A DNA stretch of 64,000 nt from Agromyces aurantiacus (GTDB lineage Bacteria; Actinomycetota; Actinomycetes; Actinomycetales; Microbacteriaceae), in assembly GCF_016907355.1 (NCBI RefSeq), contig NZ_JAFBBW010000001.1:1-64000 (forward strand). The letters run 5' to 3'. This document shows positions 49,562-58,244 of this stretch, piece after piece. The notes under the pieces were generated by a model. It had not been told where the DNA came from and made no database searches. It worked only from the letters and a program-made list of their open reading frames with translations. The first letter of the stretch is position 1, and every line of letters starts with the position of its first letter. The position numbers and the translations under genes are program-made.

Positions 49562-51380
49562 CCGGCACCGCCGGCTCGCGAGCCGCGTCGTCCGGTGCGA
49601 CCGAGCGCCCTCTCGCACGTCCGATCGCGCGCCGCGACACGGCCCACTGCAGGCCGTAGCCGATCACGAAGACCAGCAGCGTGAAGATCAGCGCCATCGC
49701 CGCGCCCTGGTCGGGCGCGTACAGCTGCGCCGATCGCGGGTTGATCATCGCGTACATGTAGACCGAGAGCGGCCGGGTCTCCGGCGTGGCGAGGAAGGCC
49801 GGCAGGGTGAACTCGTTGGTGCCCAGGATGAACACCTGGATCCAGACGGCGAAGACCGTCGGCATCAGCAGGGGCACGACGATCCGGCGGAATCCCTCCA
49901 TCTGGCTGGCTCCGCTGACCTGTGCCGCCTCCTCCAGCTCCCGCCGGATCTGCAACGTCGCGCTGTACCCCGACCGGTAGGCGATCGACACCCGGTACGA
50001 GTAGGCGATGATCAGGGCGAAGAGGGTCCCCGCCAGCGGGATGACCGGATTGATCACCATGAAGGTCAGGAACATCGCGAAGCCCGCGATCACGGTCGGG
50101 ATGGCCACGGACGACGAGGCGAAGAGGTCCATGCCCCTGGTCCACGCGGTCGAGCGGCTGCGGGCGATGCCGTAGGCGAGCACCGTCGCCGCCACGCTCG
50201 CGATGGTCGCGCTGCCGCCGGCGATGACCAGCGTGCGCCCGAGGGACGCCCAGAACTCGCCGTCGCCGAGGACCTCGCCGAAGGCGGTGAAGTGCGTCTG
50301 CTCGACCAGTGCCGAGAAGGAGAACGCGATCGGATAGGGCGTGATGGCCGCCCAGAGCAGGGCGAAGAGCGGCAGGATCGCCGTGAGGAGGATGAACACG
50401 ACGATCGCGGCGAGGGCGGGGATCCGCCAGGCCCCGAGCCTCATCGTGGTCGGGCGGAACCCCTTGCCCGAGACGGACGCCCGTCGCTCGGCGTCGCGGG
50501 TCGCGCGGAGGTAGACCACGAACGCGATCGTCGTGATGACGAGGAAGACGCACCCCCACGCGGCGGCCAGGCCGTACTGCGGCAGTTCGCCCGCGTCGGC
50601 GCTGATGAGCGTCCAGAGCTTGAGGGCGAAGATCGACTGGCCGGACTGCTGTCCGAAGAGGAGCGGGATCTCCAGGCTCCCGAGTCCGAGGATGAAGGTG
50701 AGCACGGTCACGCCGAGCAGGCCCGGCCACAGCATCGGGAGCGTGACGCGTCGGAGGGTCTTGGGCCAGGACGCCCCGGAGACCCGGGCGGACTCCTCGA
50801 GCGATCCGTCCATGTTCGTGAGGATCGGCACGATCATCAGGTACGGGAAGGTCACGTTCGTGAGCGACTGGATCACGATCATGGTCGAGAAGGCGTACGG
50901 GTCGACGGTGACGCCCTCGAAGCCCGGCGCGGCGTGCAGGAGCTGGTTGAGGACTCCCGACTGCGGCGAGAGCATCAGCAGGTAGGCCTGCGCCTTGACG
51001 ATGGGCGGGATGATGAACGGCACGATCACGAGCACCGAGATCACCCGCCGGAACGGGGCGTCGGTGCGCACCGTCACCCAGGCGAGCCCGAACGCGATCA
51101 GGAGCGAGAGCACCGTCGAGCCGCCCACGAACGCCGCCGTCGAGCCGAGGACCGCCCAGAAGTCCTCGCGGAGCTCCCACAGGGTCGCGAAGTTGTCGAC
51201 CGACCACCTCGCGGACGAGACGCCGAACGGCAGGAACGGACCACGGAAGGCCGTGATGACCTGCACCACCAGCGGAATCGCGAGGAGGAGGACGATCACC
51301 GTCCCGGCGATGACCGTCGCGACCTTCATCGCCGTCGGCCGGGTGCGCTCGGCCTGCGTGGTCCGCCCTGCCCGGAACAT
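49539..51380 (-). CDS. Fused two-domain ABC permease, iron(III)/2-aminoethylphosphonate type
   Basis: 613 residues, two permease halves in one chain with about six helices each. EAA-type loops occur in the first half (LEESARVSGASWPKTLRRVT) and second (LEEAAQVSGASQMEGFRRIV). This double-length form is typical of FbpB/SfuB iron and PhnU-like importers. It is third in an ATPase - binding protein - permease operon, 3 bp after the binding protein. The 3' end overlaps cofD. Confidence 0.9.
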   Translation of the reverse strand: MFRAGRTTQAERTRPTAMKVATVIAGTVIVLLLAIPLVVQVITAFRGPFLPFGVSSARWSVDNFATLWELREDFWAVLGSTAAFVGGSTVLSLLIAFGLAWVTVRTDAPFRRVISVLVIVPFIIPPIVKAQAYLLMLSPQSGVLNQLLHAAPGFEGVTVDPYAFSTMIVIQSLTNVTFPYLMIVPILTNMDGSLEESARVSGASWPKTLRRVTLPMLWPGLLGVTVLTFILGLGSLEIPLLFGQQSGQSIFALKLWTLISADAGELPQYGLAAAWGCVFLVITTIAFVVYLRATRDAERRASVSGKGFRPTTMRLGAWRIPALAAIVVFILLTAILPLFALLWAAITPYPIAFSFSALVEQTHFTAFGEVLGDGEFWASLGRTLVIAGGSATIASVAATVLAYGIARSRSTAWTRGMDLFASSSVAIPTVIAGFAMFLTFMVINPVIPLAGTLFALIIAYSYRVSIAYRSGYSATLQIRRELEEAAQVSGASQMEGFRRIVVPLLMPTVFAVWIQVFILGTNEFTLPAFLATPETRPLSVYMYAMINPRSAQLYAPDQGAAMALIFTLLVFVIGYGLQWAVSRRAIGRARGRSVAPDDAAREPAVPVIASPTT

Positions 51381-51383
51381 CCG

Positions 51384-52553
51384 CTAGCCGTTCAGCGCGT
51401 CGTCGGCGGCGGTGATCATGGCGATCCAGTCGTCGCGGGTCTCGACCGTCTCGGTGGCCGATCCGTTCTCGAGGCCCTGGAGCAGCGCATCCGCGTTGGT
51501 CTTCATGAGGCCGGTGGCCTGCTCGAAGACGGAGGACGGCAGACCCGCGTACGGGACCTGGGTCGTCGAGAACCGCTCGTCGGTCATCCGGAGCTTCAGC
51601 CATTCGGGGTCGAAGGCGTTCCAGAGCGACCAGAGCATGGCGCCGGAGGGGTTCTCCGCGTCGGAGTTCACGCCCGAGAACTGCGCGAAGACCCCGGAGT
51701 GCTCGAAGGGCGCGACCGCCAGGCTCGGGTTCGGGTTGTACAGCGTCTGGTTGAGGGCGACGGGGACGTCGCCGCTGGACAGCGGCGAGTTCTGGTCCTC
51801 GAGCACGACGAGGTTCCCCGAGGACTTCAGCTCGCCGATGAGGTCGACCATGGCGTCCTCGCCTTCCGCCATGCCGTAGCCGGAGAAGACGATCGGGTTG
51901 TAGTTCGCGATCGAGACCTTGCCTCGGTACGCCGGGTCGAGCAGTCCGTCGAGCGTCGAGGGCACCTCGATCGCGTCGCGGTTGTACTGCATGAGCGAGC
52001 CGTTGATGCTGTCGGGCAGCATCCCGGGGGCGCCAACCGTGAGGAATTCCTCCGGAACGCCGAAGTCGGTCCAGTCGACGTCGGCCCAGAACCCCTCGTC
52101 GGTCATCGCGGCCGCCGAGACGAGGGATCCGGACAGGATGTCGCTGTTGCGCGAACCGGTCGCCTTGGCGGAGATGACCGCCGAGGACAGGTTGTAGGTG
52201 AGGCCGCGCGTCTCGATCGTGAGGTCGGGGTAGCGCTCGTTGAACTGGGCGATGACCTCGGGAGCGAGTTCGTACCAGTCCCAGATCACGAGCCGGCCGC
52301 CGTCGGTCTCCTTCGCCGTCTCGTAGAGCGCGTCCATCTGGCGGTCGATCTCGGGCCAGAAGTCCTCGTAGAAGTTCTCGCAGCGGGTGATGGCGCCGAG
52401 TTCGACGGCATCGCAGGCGGCGCCCTGCGCGGCGTCGCCGTCGGGGTCGATCGCGTCCGGCACCGCCGCCTGCGTCGAGCTGCATGAGGCGAGCAGCAGG
52501 ATCCCTGCTGCCGGGAGGGCGATGGGCACTGCGCGTAGTGTGCGTGCGTTCAT
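51384..52553 (-). CDS. ABC transporter substrate-binding lipoprotein (family 1)
   Basis: 389 residues. The signal peptide and lipobox are MNARTLRAVPIALPAAGILL then LASC. The mature part has GGRLVIWDWYELAPEVIAQF, TGSRNSDILSGSLVSAAAMT, YNRDAIEVPSTLDGLLDPAY and DDWIAMITAADDALNG, the pattern of Fe3+- or phosphonate-binding family 1 proteins. The usual FbpA tyrosine pair cannot be confirmed by eye, so the cargo is open. The insert before the first strand, with two extra Cys (GAACDAVELG, TRCENFYED), is unusual. Confidence 0.87.
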   Translation of the reverse strand: MNARTLRAVPIALPAAGILLLASCSSTQAAVPDAIDPDGDAAQGAACDAVELGAITRCENFYEDFWPEIDRQMDALYETAKETDGGRLVIWDWYELAPEVIAQFNERYPDLTIETRGLTYNLSSAVISAKATGSRNSDILSGSLVSAAAMTDEGFWADVDWTDFGVPEEFLTVGAPGMLPDSINGSLMQYNRDAIEVPSTLDGLLDPAYRGKVSIANYNPIVFSGYGMAEGEDAMVDLIGELKSSGNLVVLEDQNSPLSSGDVPVALNQTLYNPNPSLAVAPFEHSGVFAQFSGVNSDAENPSGAMLWSLWNAFDPEWLKLRMTDERFSTTQVPYAGLPSSVFEQATGLMKTNADALLQGLENGSATETVETRDDWIAMITAADDALNG

Positions 52554-52600
52554 GATCCGGATGTCCTCTCTGACGTGGATCTGTCTCTTGTTGGGGTGGG

Positions 52601-53815
52601 TCACGCCGTCAGCACTCGGCACGCGCGGGGCGCGAGCTCGACGTGGATGGTGCTGCCGGGGCCGGGCGCGTTCATCGGGGCACCTCGTGCGATGAGGCGG
52701 CCGACCGCCGCGTCGCCGTTGAGGATGTCGACCTCGTACTCGACGATCTCGCCGAGGAACTCCGCCCGCACCACGCGGGCGGGCAGCACATTGGGTCGAT
52801 CCGGTGCGACATCGTGCCACCGGACGCTCTCGGGCCGGAAGGTGATCGTGACGTCGGCTCCGATGCCCACGTTCTCGGGGCACGGGCTCGTCAGTCGGGC
52901 GCCGTACGCCTCGACGAGCGCGTCGCCGTCGGTGTCGCGACCGCGGACGACGGCCGGGATCATGTTGACCCGGCCGACGAAGTCGGCGACGAATCGGTCC
53001 GCCGGCTCGAAGTAGAGCTCGCGGGGCGTGGCCTCCTGCACGATGCGACCCTGGTTCATCACGGCGACGCGATCCGACATCGACAGCGCCTCCGACTGGT
53101 CGTGCGTGACGTAGAGCGCCGTGATGCCCAGGCGCTGCTGGAGGCTCCGCAGCTCGTTGCGCATCGTGTCGCGCAGCTTCGCGTCGAGGTTGCTGAGCGG
53201 TTCGTCCAGGAGCAGGAGCCGCGGGCGGTGGGCCAGTGCGCGGGCGAGCGCCAGGCGCTGCTGCTGCCCGCCCGAGAGCGCCGTCGCCGGGCGGTGGGCG
53301 AAGGCGTCGAGCTGGACGAGCTCGAGCGCCTCCATCGCGCGCTTCCGCGCCTCCTTCTTCGGCAGCCGCCCCGACGCCACCTGGAGGGGGAAGACGGCGT
53401 TGGCGAACACCGACATGTGCGGCCAGATGGCGTAGTTCTGGAACACCATGCCGACGTCCCGCTTGTCGGGCGAGAGGTGCCGGCTGCTGCTCGACAGCAC
53501 CCGATCGTCGAGCGTGATGCGCCCGCCGTTGCTGGTCTCCAGGCCGGCGACGCAGCGCAGCGTGGTGGTCTTGCCACATCCCGAGGGGCCGAGGAGCGAG
53601 GTGAAGGTGCCCGGCTCGATGGTGAACGAGACGCCTTTCACGACCCCGACGCGGGCGCCGTCCAGCTCGTAGTGCTTCTCCAGCCCGTCGACCACGAGGC
53701 GACCGCCGCCGATGCGAGGGTCGACCTCGCCCGGGGGTTCGCCGTTCGCGGCGTCGGGTGCGGAGTCCTTCGGGGCCCGCGCGATCCGCCCGCTGTGCTG
53801 GTACGACGTCGTCAT
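52601..53815 (-). CDS. ABC transporter ATP-binding protein (FbpC/PotA-like)
   Basis: 404 residues from ATG 53815, preceded by AAGGAG with 6 nt. Walker A GPSGCGKTT, Q-loop VFQNYAIWPHMSV, signature LSGGQQQRLALARAL, Walker B RLLLLDEPLSNLDAK, switch ALYVTHDQSEAL. Residues about 290-400 form a TOBE regulatory domain (ITFRPESVRWHDVA). The FQNYAIWPHM form with Trp is common in iron and 2-aminoethylphosphonate importers. It is the first gene of the operon; ATCCAGAATCCAGAG-type repeats at about 53833-53858 mark an A+T-richer promoter region. Confidence 0.92.
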   Translation of the reverse strand: MTTSYQHSGRIARAPKDSAPDAANGEPPGEVDPRIGGGRLVVDGLEKHYELDGARVGVVKGVSFTIEPGTFTSLLGPSGCGKTTTLRCVAGLETSNGGRITLDDRVLSSSSRHLSPDKRDVGMVFQNYAIWPHMSVFANAVFPLQVASGRLPKKEARKRAMEALELVQLDAFAHRPATALSGGQQQRLALARALAHRPRLLLLDEPLSNLDAKLRDTMRNELRSLQQRLGITALYVTHDQSEALSMSDRVAVMNQGRIVQEATPRELYFEPADRFVADFVGRVNMIPAVVRGRDTDGDALVEAYGARLTSPCPENVGIGADVTITFRPESVRWHDVAPDRPNVLPARVVRAEFLGEIVEYEVDILNGDAAVGRLIARGAPMNAPGPGSTIHVELAPRACRVLTA

Positions 53816-53893
53816 CGACGGCTCCTTCGGCATTCTCTGGATTCTGGATACATGAATGGATCGGCTGCGTAGCTCCGGACGTCCGGCACGCGC

Positions 53894-55423
53894 CTAGCTG
53901 CCCGGCGCGGCGCCAGCGGGTTCCGGGTCCGCCGCCCGGTCGCCCTCGGCCGCGTGCTCGCCCCACTCCACGGTCACCCGCGGCGAAGCGAAGCAGAGGA
54001 CCACCACCGCGCAGGCGGCGAATGCCCCGACCGCGAGCCACAGCGACTGGGACATCGACGCGGCGAACCCCTCGGCGAGCGAAGCCGGAAGCCCGCCGCC
54101 CGACCCCTCACCGGCTCGCCGGGCCACGTCCGCGTCCACGCCCGGGAGCTCGACGTCGAGCCGGGCGCTCATGAGCGCGGCGATCGCCGCCGAGCCGAGC
54201 ACGGAGCCGAGCTGCCGAGTCGTCGTGTACACGCCGGATCCGATCCCCGCGCGGGCCGGAGGCAGGTTGCGCGTCGCCGTCGACGCGAGCGGGGCGAAGA
54301 CGCCCGACATGCCGAGCCCGAGGAGCGCCGACGGCAGCAGCAGCATCCAGAGCGCGACGTCCGGGGACATCAGCGCGACGTAGCAGCCGAGGGCGGATGC
54401 CACGGTGGACAGCCCGGCGAACGCGATCCACTTGGGGTTCACGCGATCGCCGAGCCGCCCCACGAGTGGCGCCAGGACGCCCGAGACCACCGCCATGGGG
54501 ACCAGCATGAGCGCGCCCTCGGTCGGAGTCATGCCGCGCCCGACCTGGAAGTAGAACGCGAGCGGCAGCGGCATCGCCACGACGCCGACGCCGACCAGCG
54601 CGATCGCGAGATTGGAGAGGGCGAAGTTGCGGTCGCGGAACAGCGCGAGCGGCAGGAGCGGCTCGACCGGGTTGAACGCCTGCCAGGCCACGAAGGCCGC
54701 GAGCACCGCGACACCCGTCCCGATCACGCCCCACACCGTGATCGGGCCGACGACGGTGCCCCACTCGTACGTCGCGCCCTCCTGGATGCCGAACACGAGC
54801 AGGAACATGCCGATCGCGCTGAGCACGACCCCCAGCCAGTCCAGGCGGTGAACGTGCCGTTCGAGGCGCGGGACGAATCGCCAGGCGAGCAGGAACGCCG
54901 CGATGCCGAACGGCACGTTCACCAGGAAGACCCACTGCCACCCGAACGCGTCGACCAGGAGTCCGCCGAGGATCGGGCCGACCAGCATGGCCACGCCCGC
55001 GACGGCGCCCCAGAGTCCCATGGCCGCGCCGCGGTGCTGCGGCGGGAAGATGCGCGTGATGACGGCCATGGTCTGGGGGGTCATGAGCGCGGCACCGAGC
55101 CCTTGGACCGCGCGGGCCGCGATGAGCACGCCGATGTCGTCGGCGAACCCGCACCAGAGGGAGGCGAGCGTGAAGACGACCAGTCCGGCCAGGTAGACGC
55201 GCCGCGGCCCGAACCGATCGCCGAGACGGCCGGTGATCAGCAGCGGCACGGCGTACGCGAGGAGGTAGGCGCTGGTCACCCAGATCACCGCCGTCAGGTC
55301 GGTGCCGAGGTCGCGCAGGATCGCCGGGTTGGCGATGGTGACGATCGTGGTGTCGACGAGGATCATGAAGAACCCCATGACGAGCGCCCACAGGGCGGGC
55401 CACGGCGTGGTGATCCGGTTCAT
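53894..55423 (-). CDS. MFS transporter, DHA2/EmrB type (14 TMS)
   Basis: 509 residues with about fourteen hydrophobic helices. Motif A is ITGRLGDRFGPRRVYLAG, the helix-1 segment is MILVDTTIVTIANPAILRDL, and motif C appears as GPILGGLLVDAFGWQWVFLV. DHA2 members export drugs or organic acids with protons. It sits 29 bp after the LVIVD gene, next to the aromatic-catabolism regulator, so it may move a pathway substrate or a toxic intermediate. The large N-terminal extension of the open frame is a reading-frame artefact. Confidence 0.9.
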   Translation of the reverse strand: MNRITTPWPALWALVMGFFMILVDTTIVTIANPAILRDLGTDLTAVIWVTSAYLLAYAVPLLITGRLGDRFGPRRVYLAGLVVFTLASLWCGFADDIGVLIAARAVQGLGAALMTPQTMAVITRIFPPQHRGAAMGLWGAVAGVAMLVGPILGGLLVDAFGWQWVFLVNVPFGIAAFLLAWRFVPRLERHVHRLDWLGVVLSAIGMFLLVFGIQEGATYEWGTVVGPITVWGVIGTGVAVLAAFVAWQAFNPVEPLLPLALFRDRNFALSNLAIALVGVGVVAMPLPLAFYFQVGRGMTPTEGALMLVPMAVVSGVLAPLVGRLGDRVNPKWIAFAGLSTVASALGCYVALMSPDVALWMLLLPSALLGLGMSGVFAPLASTATRNLPPARAGIGSGVYTTTRQLGSVLGSAAIAALMSARLDVELPGVDADVARRAGEGSGGGLPASLAEGFAASMSQSLWLAVGAFAACAVVVLCFASPRVTVEWGEHAAEGDRAADPEPAGAAPGS

Positions 55424-55452
55424 TCGCGGGCCTTCCGGGCTCGGGATGTCGC

Positions 55453-57057
55453 TCAGTCCGCGACCGGGAGCCCGACGAGCGGCTCGCCGAGGAGGGGCGT
55501 CGAGACCGCGTAGATGCCGTGATTGGCGAACACCCAGATCAGGTTCCGGTCCCACTCGACGAAGATGCCGTGGACGGGGGCGGCGAGGTCGTCGTCGTCC
55601 TTGAGTCCCATCGGCGGCACGAAGTAGGCGCCCACCTTCGGATCCTCCGGGTCGCGCACGTCGAAGACCTGGAGACCCGCGGCGTAGAACGCATACGGGA
55701 TGACCCCGCCGTGCGGCGTGCCGGTGTTGATGAAGTACCCCGATCGCTTGGGCCCGAACGACCCGCGTCGCTGCGCCCAGTCCGTGAACGGCGCCTCGGC
55801 GGGCGGGAGCGGTCGGGGCAGCGTCCGCACCACTCTCGGCTGCGTCGGGTCGCTCACGTCGACCTGGTAGATCTCCTTCGCGGGCTCGTAGCAGTCGGTG
55901 TTCATCGGGTACCCCGAGACGTAGACGTACCCGGTCTCCTCGACCTGCGTGGTGTCGACGTTGTCGCCCTCCGTCCCGGCCACGCTCACCGGCAGGTCGC
56001 ACCATCCGACATGGTGGATGTTCGCCGGGTCGGACACGTCGAGGACGAAGAAGCCCTGCCCGCCCTGCGCGGCGTAGCCGTAGCGCCATCCGGACTCCAC
56101 CGAACGCGGCATGAAGATGCCCATGCGCGAGCCGAACCACGACGTCTTGTTGTTCCACCGCGCGTTCCCCGCGAGGTAGGGCGAGTCCGCTTCCTCGCCG
56201 ACGCGGGTGCCGGGCACCCACCACGTCGACAGGTGCACCGGTCGGGCGGGGTCCGAGACGTCGTAGGCGGCGTGACCGGCGGCCCAGAGCGTGGTGCGGT
56301 ACGGCTGATTGGTGAACGTGTTGTCGGGCGCGGTCGCGACGAACAGGTAGCGGTCGCCGTAGTAGACGGGCAGGTCGAGGACGCCGTTGCCCTCCTGGAT
56401 CTCGTCCGGGCCGTGGTTCGGATCGGTCGAGACCTCGGTGAGCAGCGTCCAGTCGCGCGGCGTCGGACCGTTCACCTCGAACACCCGGAACCCGCGCAGC
56501 CCCTCCCACCCGAGCAGCTGGCCCTCGACGGTCGGGTCGGTCCACTTGTTGGCGACGCGACCCTGCAGGAAGTAGCGCGGGGTCTCGTTGGCCTGGATGG
56601 CGATGTGCTTCCCGAGCCTCTCGTTCCACTGGATCGTCACGGCACCGAAGCTCGGGCCGCTCCAGGGCAGCGTCTCCTCGTCGACCACGACGAGGTCGCG
56701 CGGGTCGGTGATGTCGTACACGTTCCACCGGTTCCCGCCGCCGTAGTGGAGCATGTAGCGCCGGCCGTCCCAGTCGTAGACCGCCTGCCAGGTGTGGCTC
56801 GTGTTCACGACGATGGGGTAGAATGCCTCGGCCGTCGCGTTCAGGCTGTAGGTCGCCGGGTCGCGGTACGGGAGCTGTCCGGGCCAGTCGACGAACACGT
56901 CGCGCGGCACCGACGGCGTGGACTCCGGCGGCAGGAACGTCCCGTCGGGCTGCATGCCCCAGCTCCCGGGCTCGGGGTCGGCCGGTTCGCCGTCGACGCG
57001 CTCGAAGTCCTCGGGGTCGTACTTCTTCGCGTCGGGAACGTACGGGGAGCCGGCCAT
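55453..57057 (-). CDS. LVIVD-repeat beta-propeller protein
   Basis: 534 residues, no signal peptide visible, so probably cytoplasmic. Repeated blade motifs: WNVYDITDPRDLVVVDEETL, AYDVSDPARPVHLSTWW, FFVLDVSDPANIHHVGWC, YQVDVSDPTQPRVVRTL, QVFDVRDPEDPKVGAYFV. These match LVIVD repeats (Pfam PF08309), predicted propeller blades of unknown role. GGAGG precedes the ATG. It is co-transcribed with the MFS gene and lies beside the LysR regulator, hinting at a link to aromatic-acid metabolism. Confidence 0.82.
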   Translation of the reverse strand: MAGSPYVPDAKKYDPEDFERVDGEPADPEPGSWGMQPDGTFLPPESTPSVPRDVFVDWPGQLPYRDPATYSLNATAEAFYPIVVNTSHTWQAVYDWDGRRYMLHYGGGNRWNVYDITDPRDLVVVDEETLPWSGPSFGAVTIQWNERLGKHIAIQANETPRYFLQGRVANKWTDPTVEGQLLGWEGLRGFRVFEVNGPTPRDWTLLTEVSTDPNHGPDEIQEGNGVLDLPVYYGDRYLFVATAPDNTFTNQPYRTTLWAAGHAAYDVSDPARPVHLSTWWVPGTRVGEEADSPYLAGNARWNNKTSWFGSRMGIFMPRSVESGWRYGYAAQGGQGFFVLDVSDPANIHHVGWCDLPVSVAGTEGDNVDTTQVEETGYVYVSGYPMNTDCYEPAKEIYQVDVSDPTQPRVVRTLPRPLPPAEAPFTDWAQRRGSFGPKRSGYFINTGTPHGGVIPYAFYAAGLQVFDVRDPEDPKVGAYFVPPMGLKDDDDLAAPVHGIFVEWDRNLIWVFANHGIYAVSTPLLGEPLVGLPVAD

Positions 57058-57192
57058 TTCGCCTCCAGGATCGGCAGGGGTGAGATCTGGGATCGGCGAC
57101 CACCCCGCGGGGCGTCGTCCCTCTCAGCGTCACGAGACCGATCGATGCTGTCCAATATCTATCCGGCTCCGAGCCATGACCGGATGGGCATA

Positions 57193-58161
57193 TCAGGTTG
57201 AGGAGCGCGCCTCGGTCCTCGCGTACTCGCGCTCGAGCTCCGCGAGCCGCTCGCCCTCCGCCCGCAGGTGCGCGAGCAGCGCGGCGGCGGCAGGGGACGG
57301 CGCGCGGTCCTTCGGCACGGTGACCCCGACGGACCGCCGGATCGAGCTCAGCGGCGTGGGCAGGATGCGCAGGTCCCGGTCGTCGACGGCGATGAACATG
57401 GGCAGGGCGGCGATGACGTCGGTCGAGACGAGGAGGTTGCGCAGCGTGAGCATTGAGGTGCACTCGACCCGGTCCGCCGGCAACGGGAGGCCCTCGTGGA
57501 AGAAGACCGCCTCGAGCTCGGCGCGCAGGGCCGTCTGCGCCACGGGGAAGATCCACGGGTAGGCGATCAGGGAGGCGAGCGATGCCGCGCGCGTCCCGCC
57601 GATGACCGGATGGCCCGCCCGGGCCACGAGGCGGATCGGCTCCTGGTGCAGGCGCTCCTGCTCGAGGCGCGCCGGGACGGTGGGTGAGAGCCTGCCGACC
57701 GTGAAGTCCAGGTCGCCGGCGAGGAGCCACTGCTGGAGCGCGTCCGGCGTCCCCTCCCGCACGACCACGGTCAGCCGCGGGTGCTCGGCCTTCAGCGCGG
57801 CGATCGCGCGCGGCAGCAGCAGGTTCGACCCAGCCAGGTGCGTCCCGACCGTGACGGTCCCGAGCTGGCCGGACTGCATCAGCCGCACCTCCTCGCCCGC
57901 GGCCCGGAGCTCGGCGAGCACCGATCGGGCCCGCTCGATGAACGACCGGCCGTAGGGCGTCGGCGCGACCCCGCGCGGCATCCGCTCGAACAGCGGCACG
58001 CCGAGCACGTCCTCGACCTCGCGCAGGCCGCGGGTCACGACGGGCTGGGTGATGTGCAGCGACTCCGCCGCGCGCACCAGGGTGCCCTCGTCGGCGATGG
58101 CGGTGACGAGGATGAGATGCCGGATCTTGAGCCGGCCGTCCAGGAGGCGATCGATGGCCAT
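57193..58161 (-). CDS. LysR-family regulator of the meta-cleavage operon
   Basis: 322 residues. HTH is EGTLVRAAESLHITQPVVTR then GLREVEDVLGVPLFERMPRG (residues about 26-65), then an effector-binding domain in the GbpR/PcaQ/CatR style (GTVTVGTHLAGSNLLLPRAI). The start ATG 58161 is 7 nt after TATAGT. It is divergent from the 3-hydroxyanthranilate operon and upstream of the LVIVD-MFS pair. A dyad between the promoters is a possible binding site. The inducer is probably an aromatic acid or a ring-cleavage product. Confidence 0.88.
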   Translation of the reverse strand: MAIDRLLDGRLKIRHLILVTAIADEGTLVRAAESLHITQPVVTRGLREVEDVLGVPLFERMPRGVAPTPYGRSFIERARSVLAELRAAGEEVRLMQSGQLGTVTVGTHLAGSNLLLPRAIAALKAEHPRLTVVVREGTPDALQQWLLAGDLDFTVGRLSPTVPARLEQERLHQEPIRLVARAGHPVIGGTRAASLASLIAYPWIFPVAQTALRAELEAVFFHEGLPLPADRVECTSMLTLRNLLVSTDVIAALPMFIAVDDRDLRILPTPLSSIRRSVGVTVPKDRAPSPAAAALLAHLRAEGERLAELEREYARTEARSST

Positions 58162-58168
58162 GCCGCGA

Positions 58169-58174
58169 ACTATA
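58169..58174 (-). promoter_or_regulatory. -10 box of lysR (meta-cleavage) gene, leaderless
   Basis: TATAGT on the minus strand, 7 nt before ATG at 58161. Confidence 0.6.
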
Positions 58175-58187
58175 GCCACAGGGGCAT

Positions 58188-58206
58188 GGCACTGCATCAA
58201 GTGGGC
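58188..58206. promoter_or_regulatory. Candidate LysR-regulator binding dyad
   Basis: GGCACT-GCATC-AAGTGGGC, with CACT (58190-58193) and AGTG (58200-58203) as inverted arms. It lies between the divergent promoters, just upstream of the -35 of the dehydrogenase operon, the usual LTTR activation site. Confidence 0.4.
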
Positions 58207-58208
58207 AT

Positions 58209-58238
58209 TTGTCCGGCATCGTTCGGCCTTCCTAGCCT
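58209..58238 (+). promoter_or_regulatory. Promoter of meta-cleavage operon (leaderless)
   Basis: -35 TTGTCC (58209-58214), 18-nt spacer, -10 TAGCCT (58233-58238), then 6 nt to ATG at 58245. Confidence 0.6.
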
Positions 58239-58244
58239 GAGGCC

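Noticed and set aside
48600-52487. 1295-codon plus-strand open frame over cofD and the ABC operon
   Set aside because: Arg/Pro-rich translation antisense or out of frame to well-recognised genes.
53894-58219. 1441-codon minus-strand open frame spanning several genes
   Set aside because: It runs through the MFS gene in frame, then continues in the wrong frame of the LVIVD and LysR genes. High-GC DNA lacks stops; only 53894-55423 has protein-like sequence.
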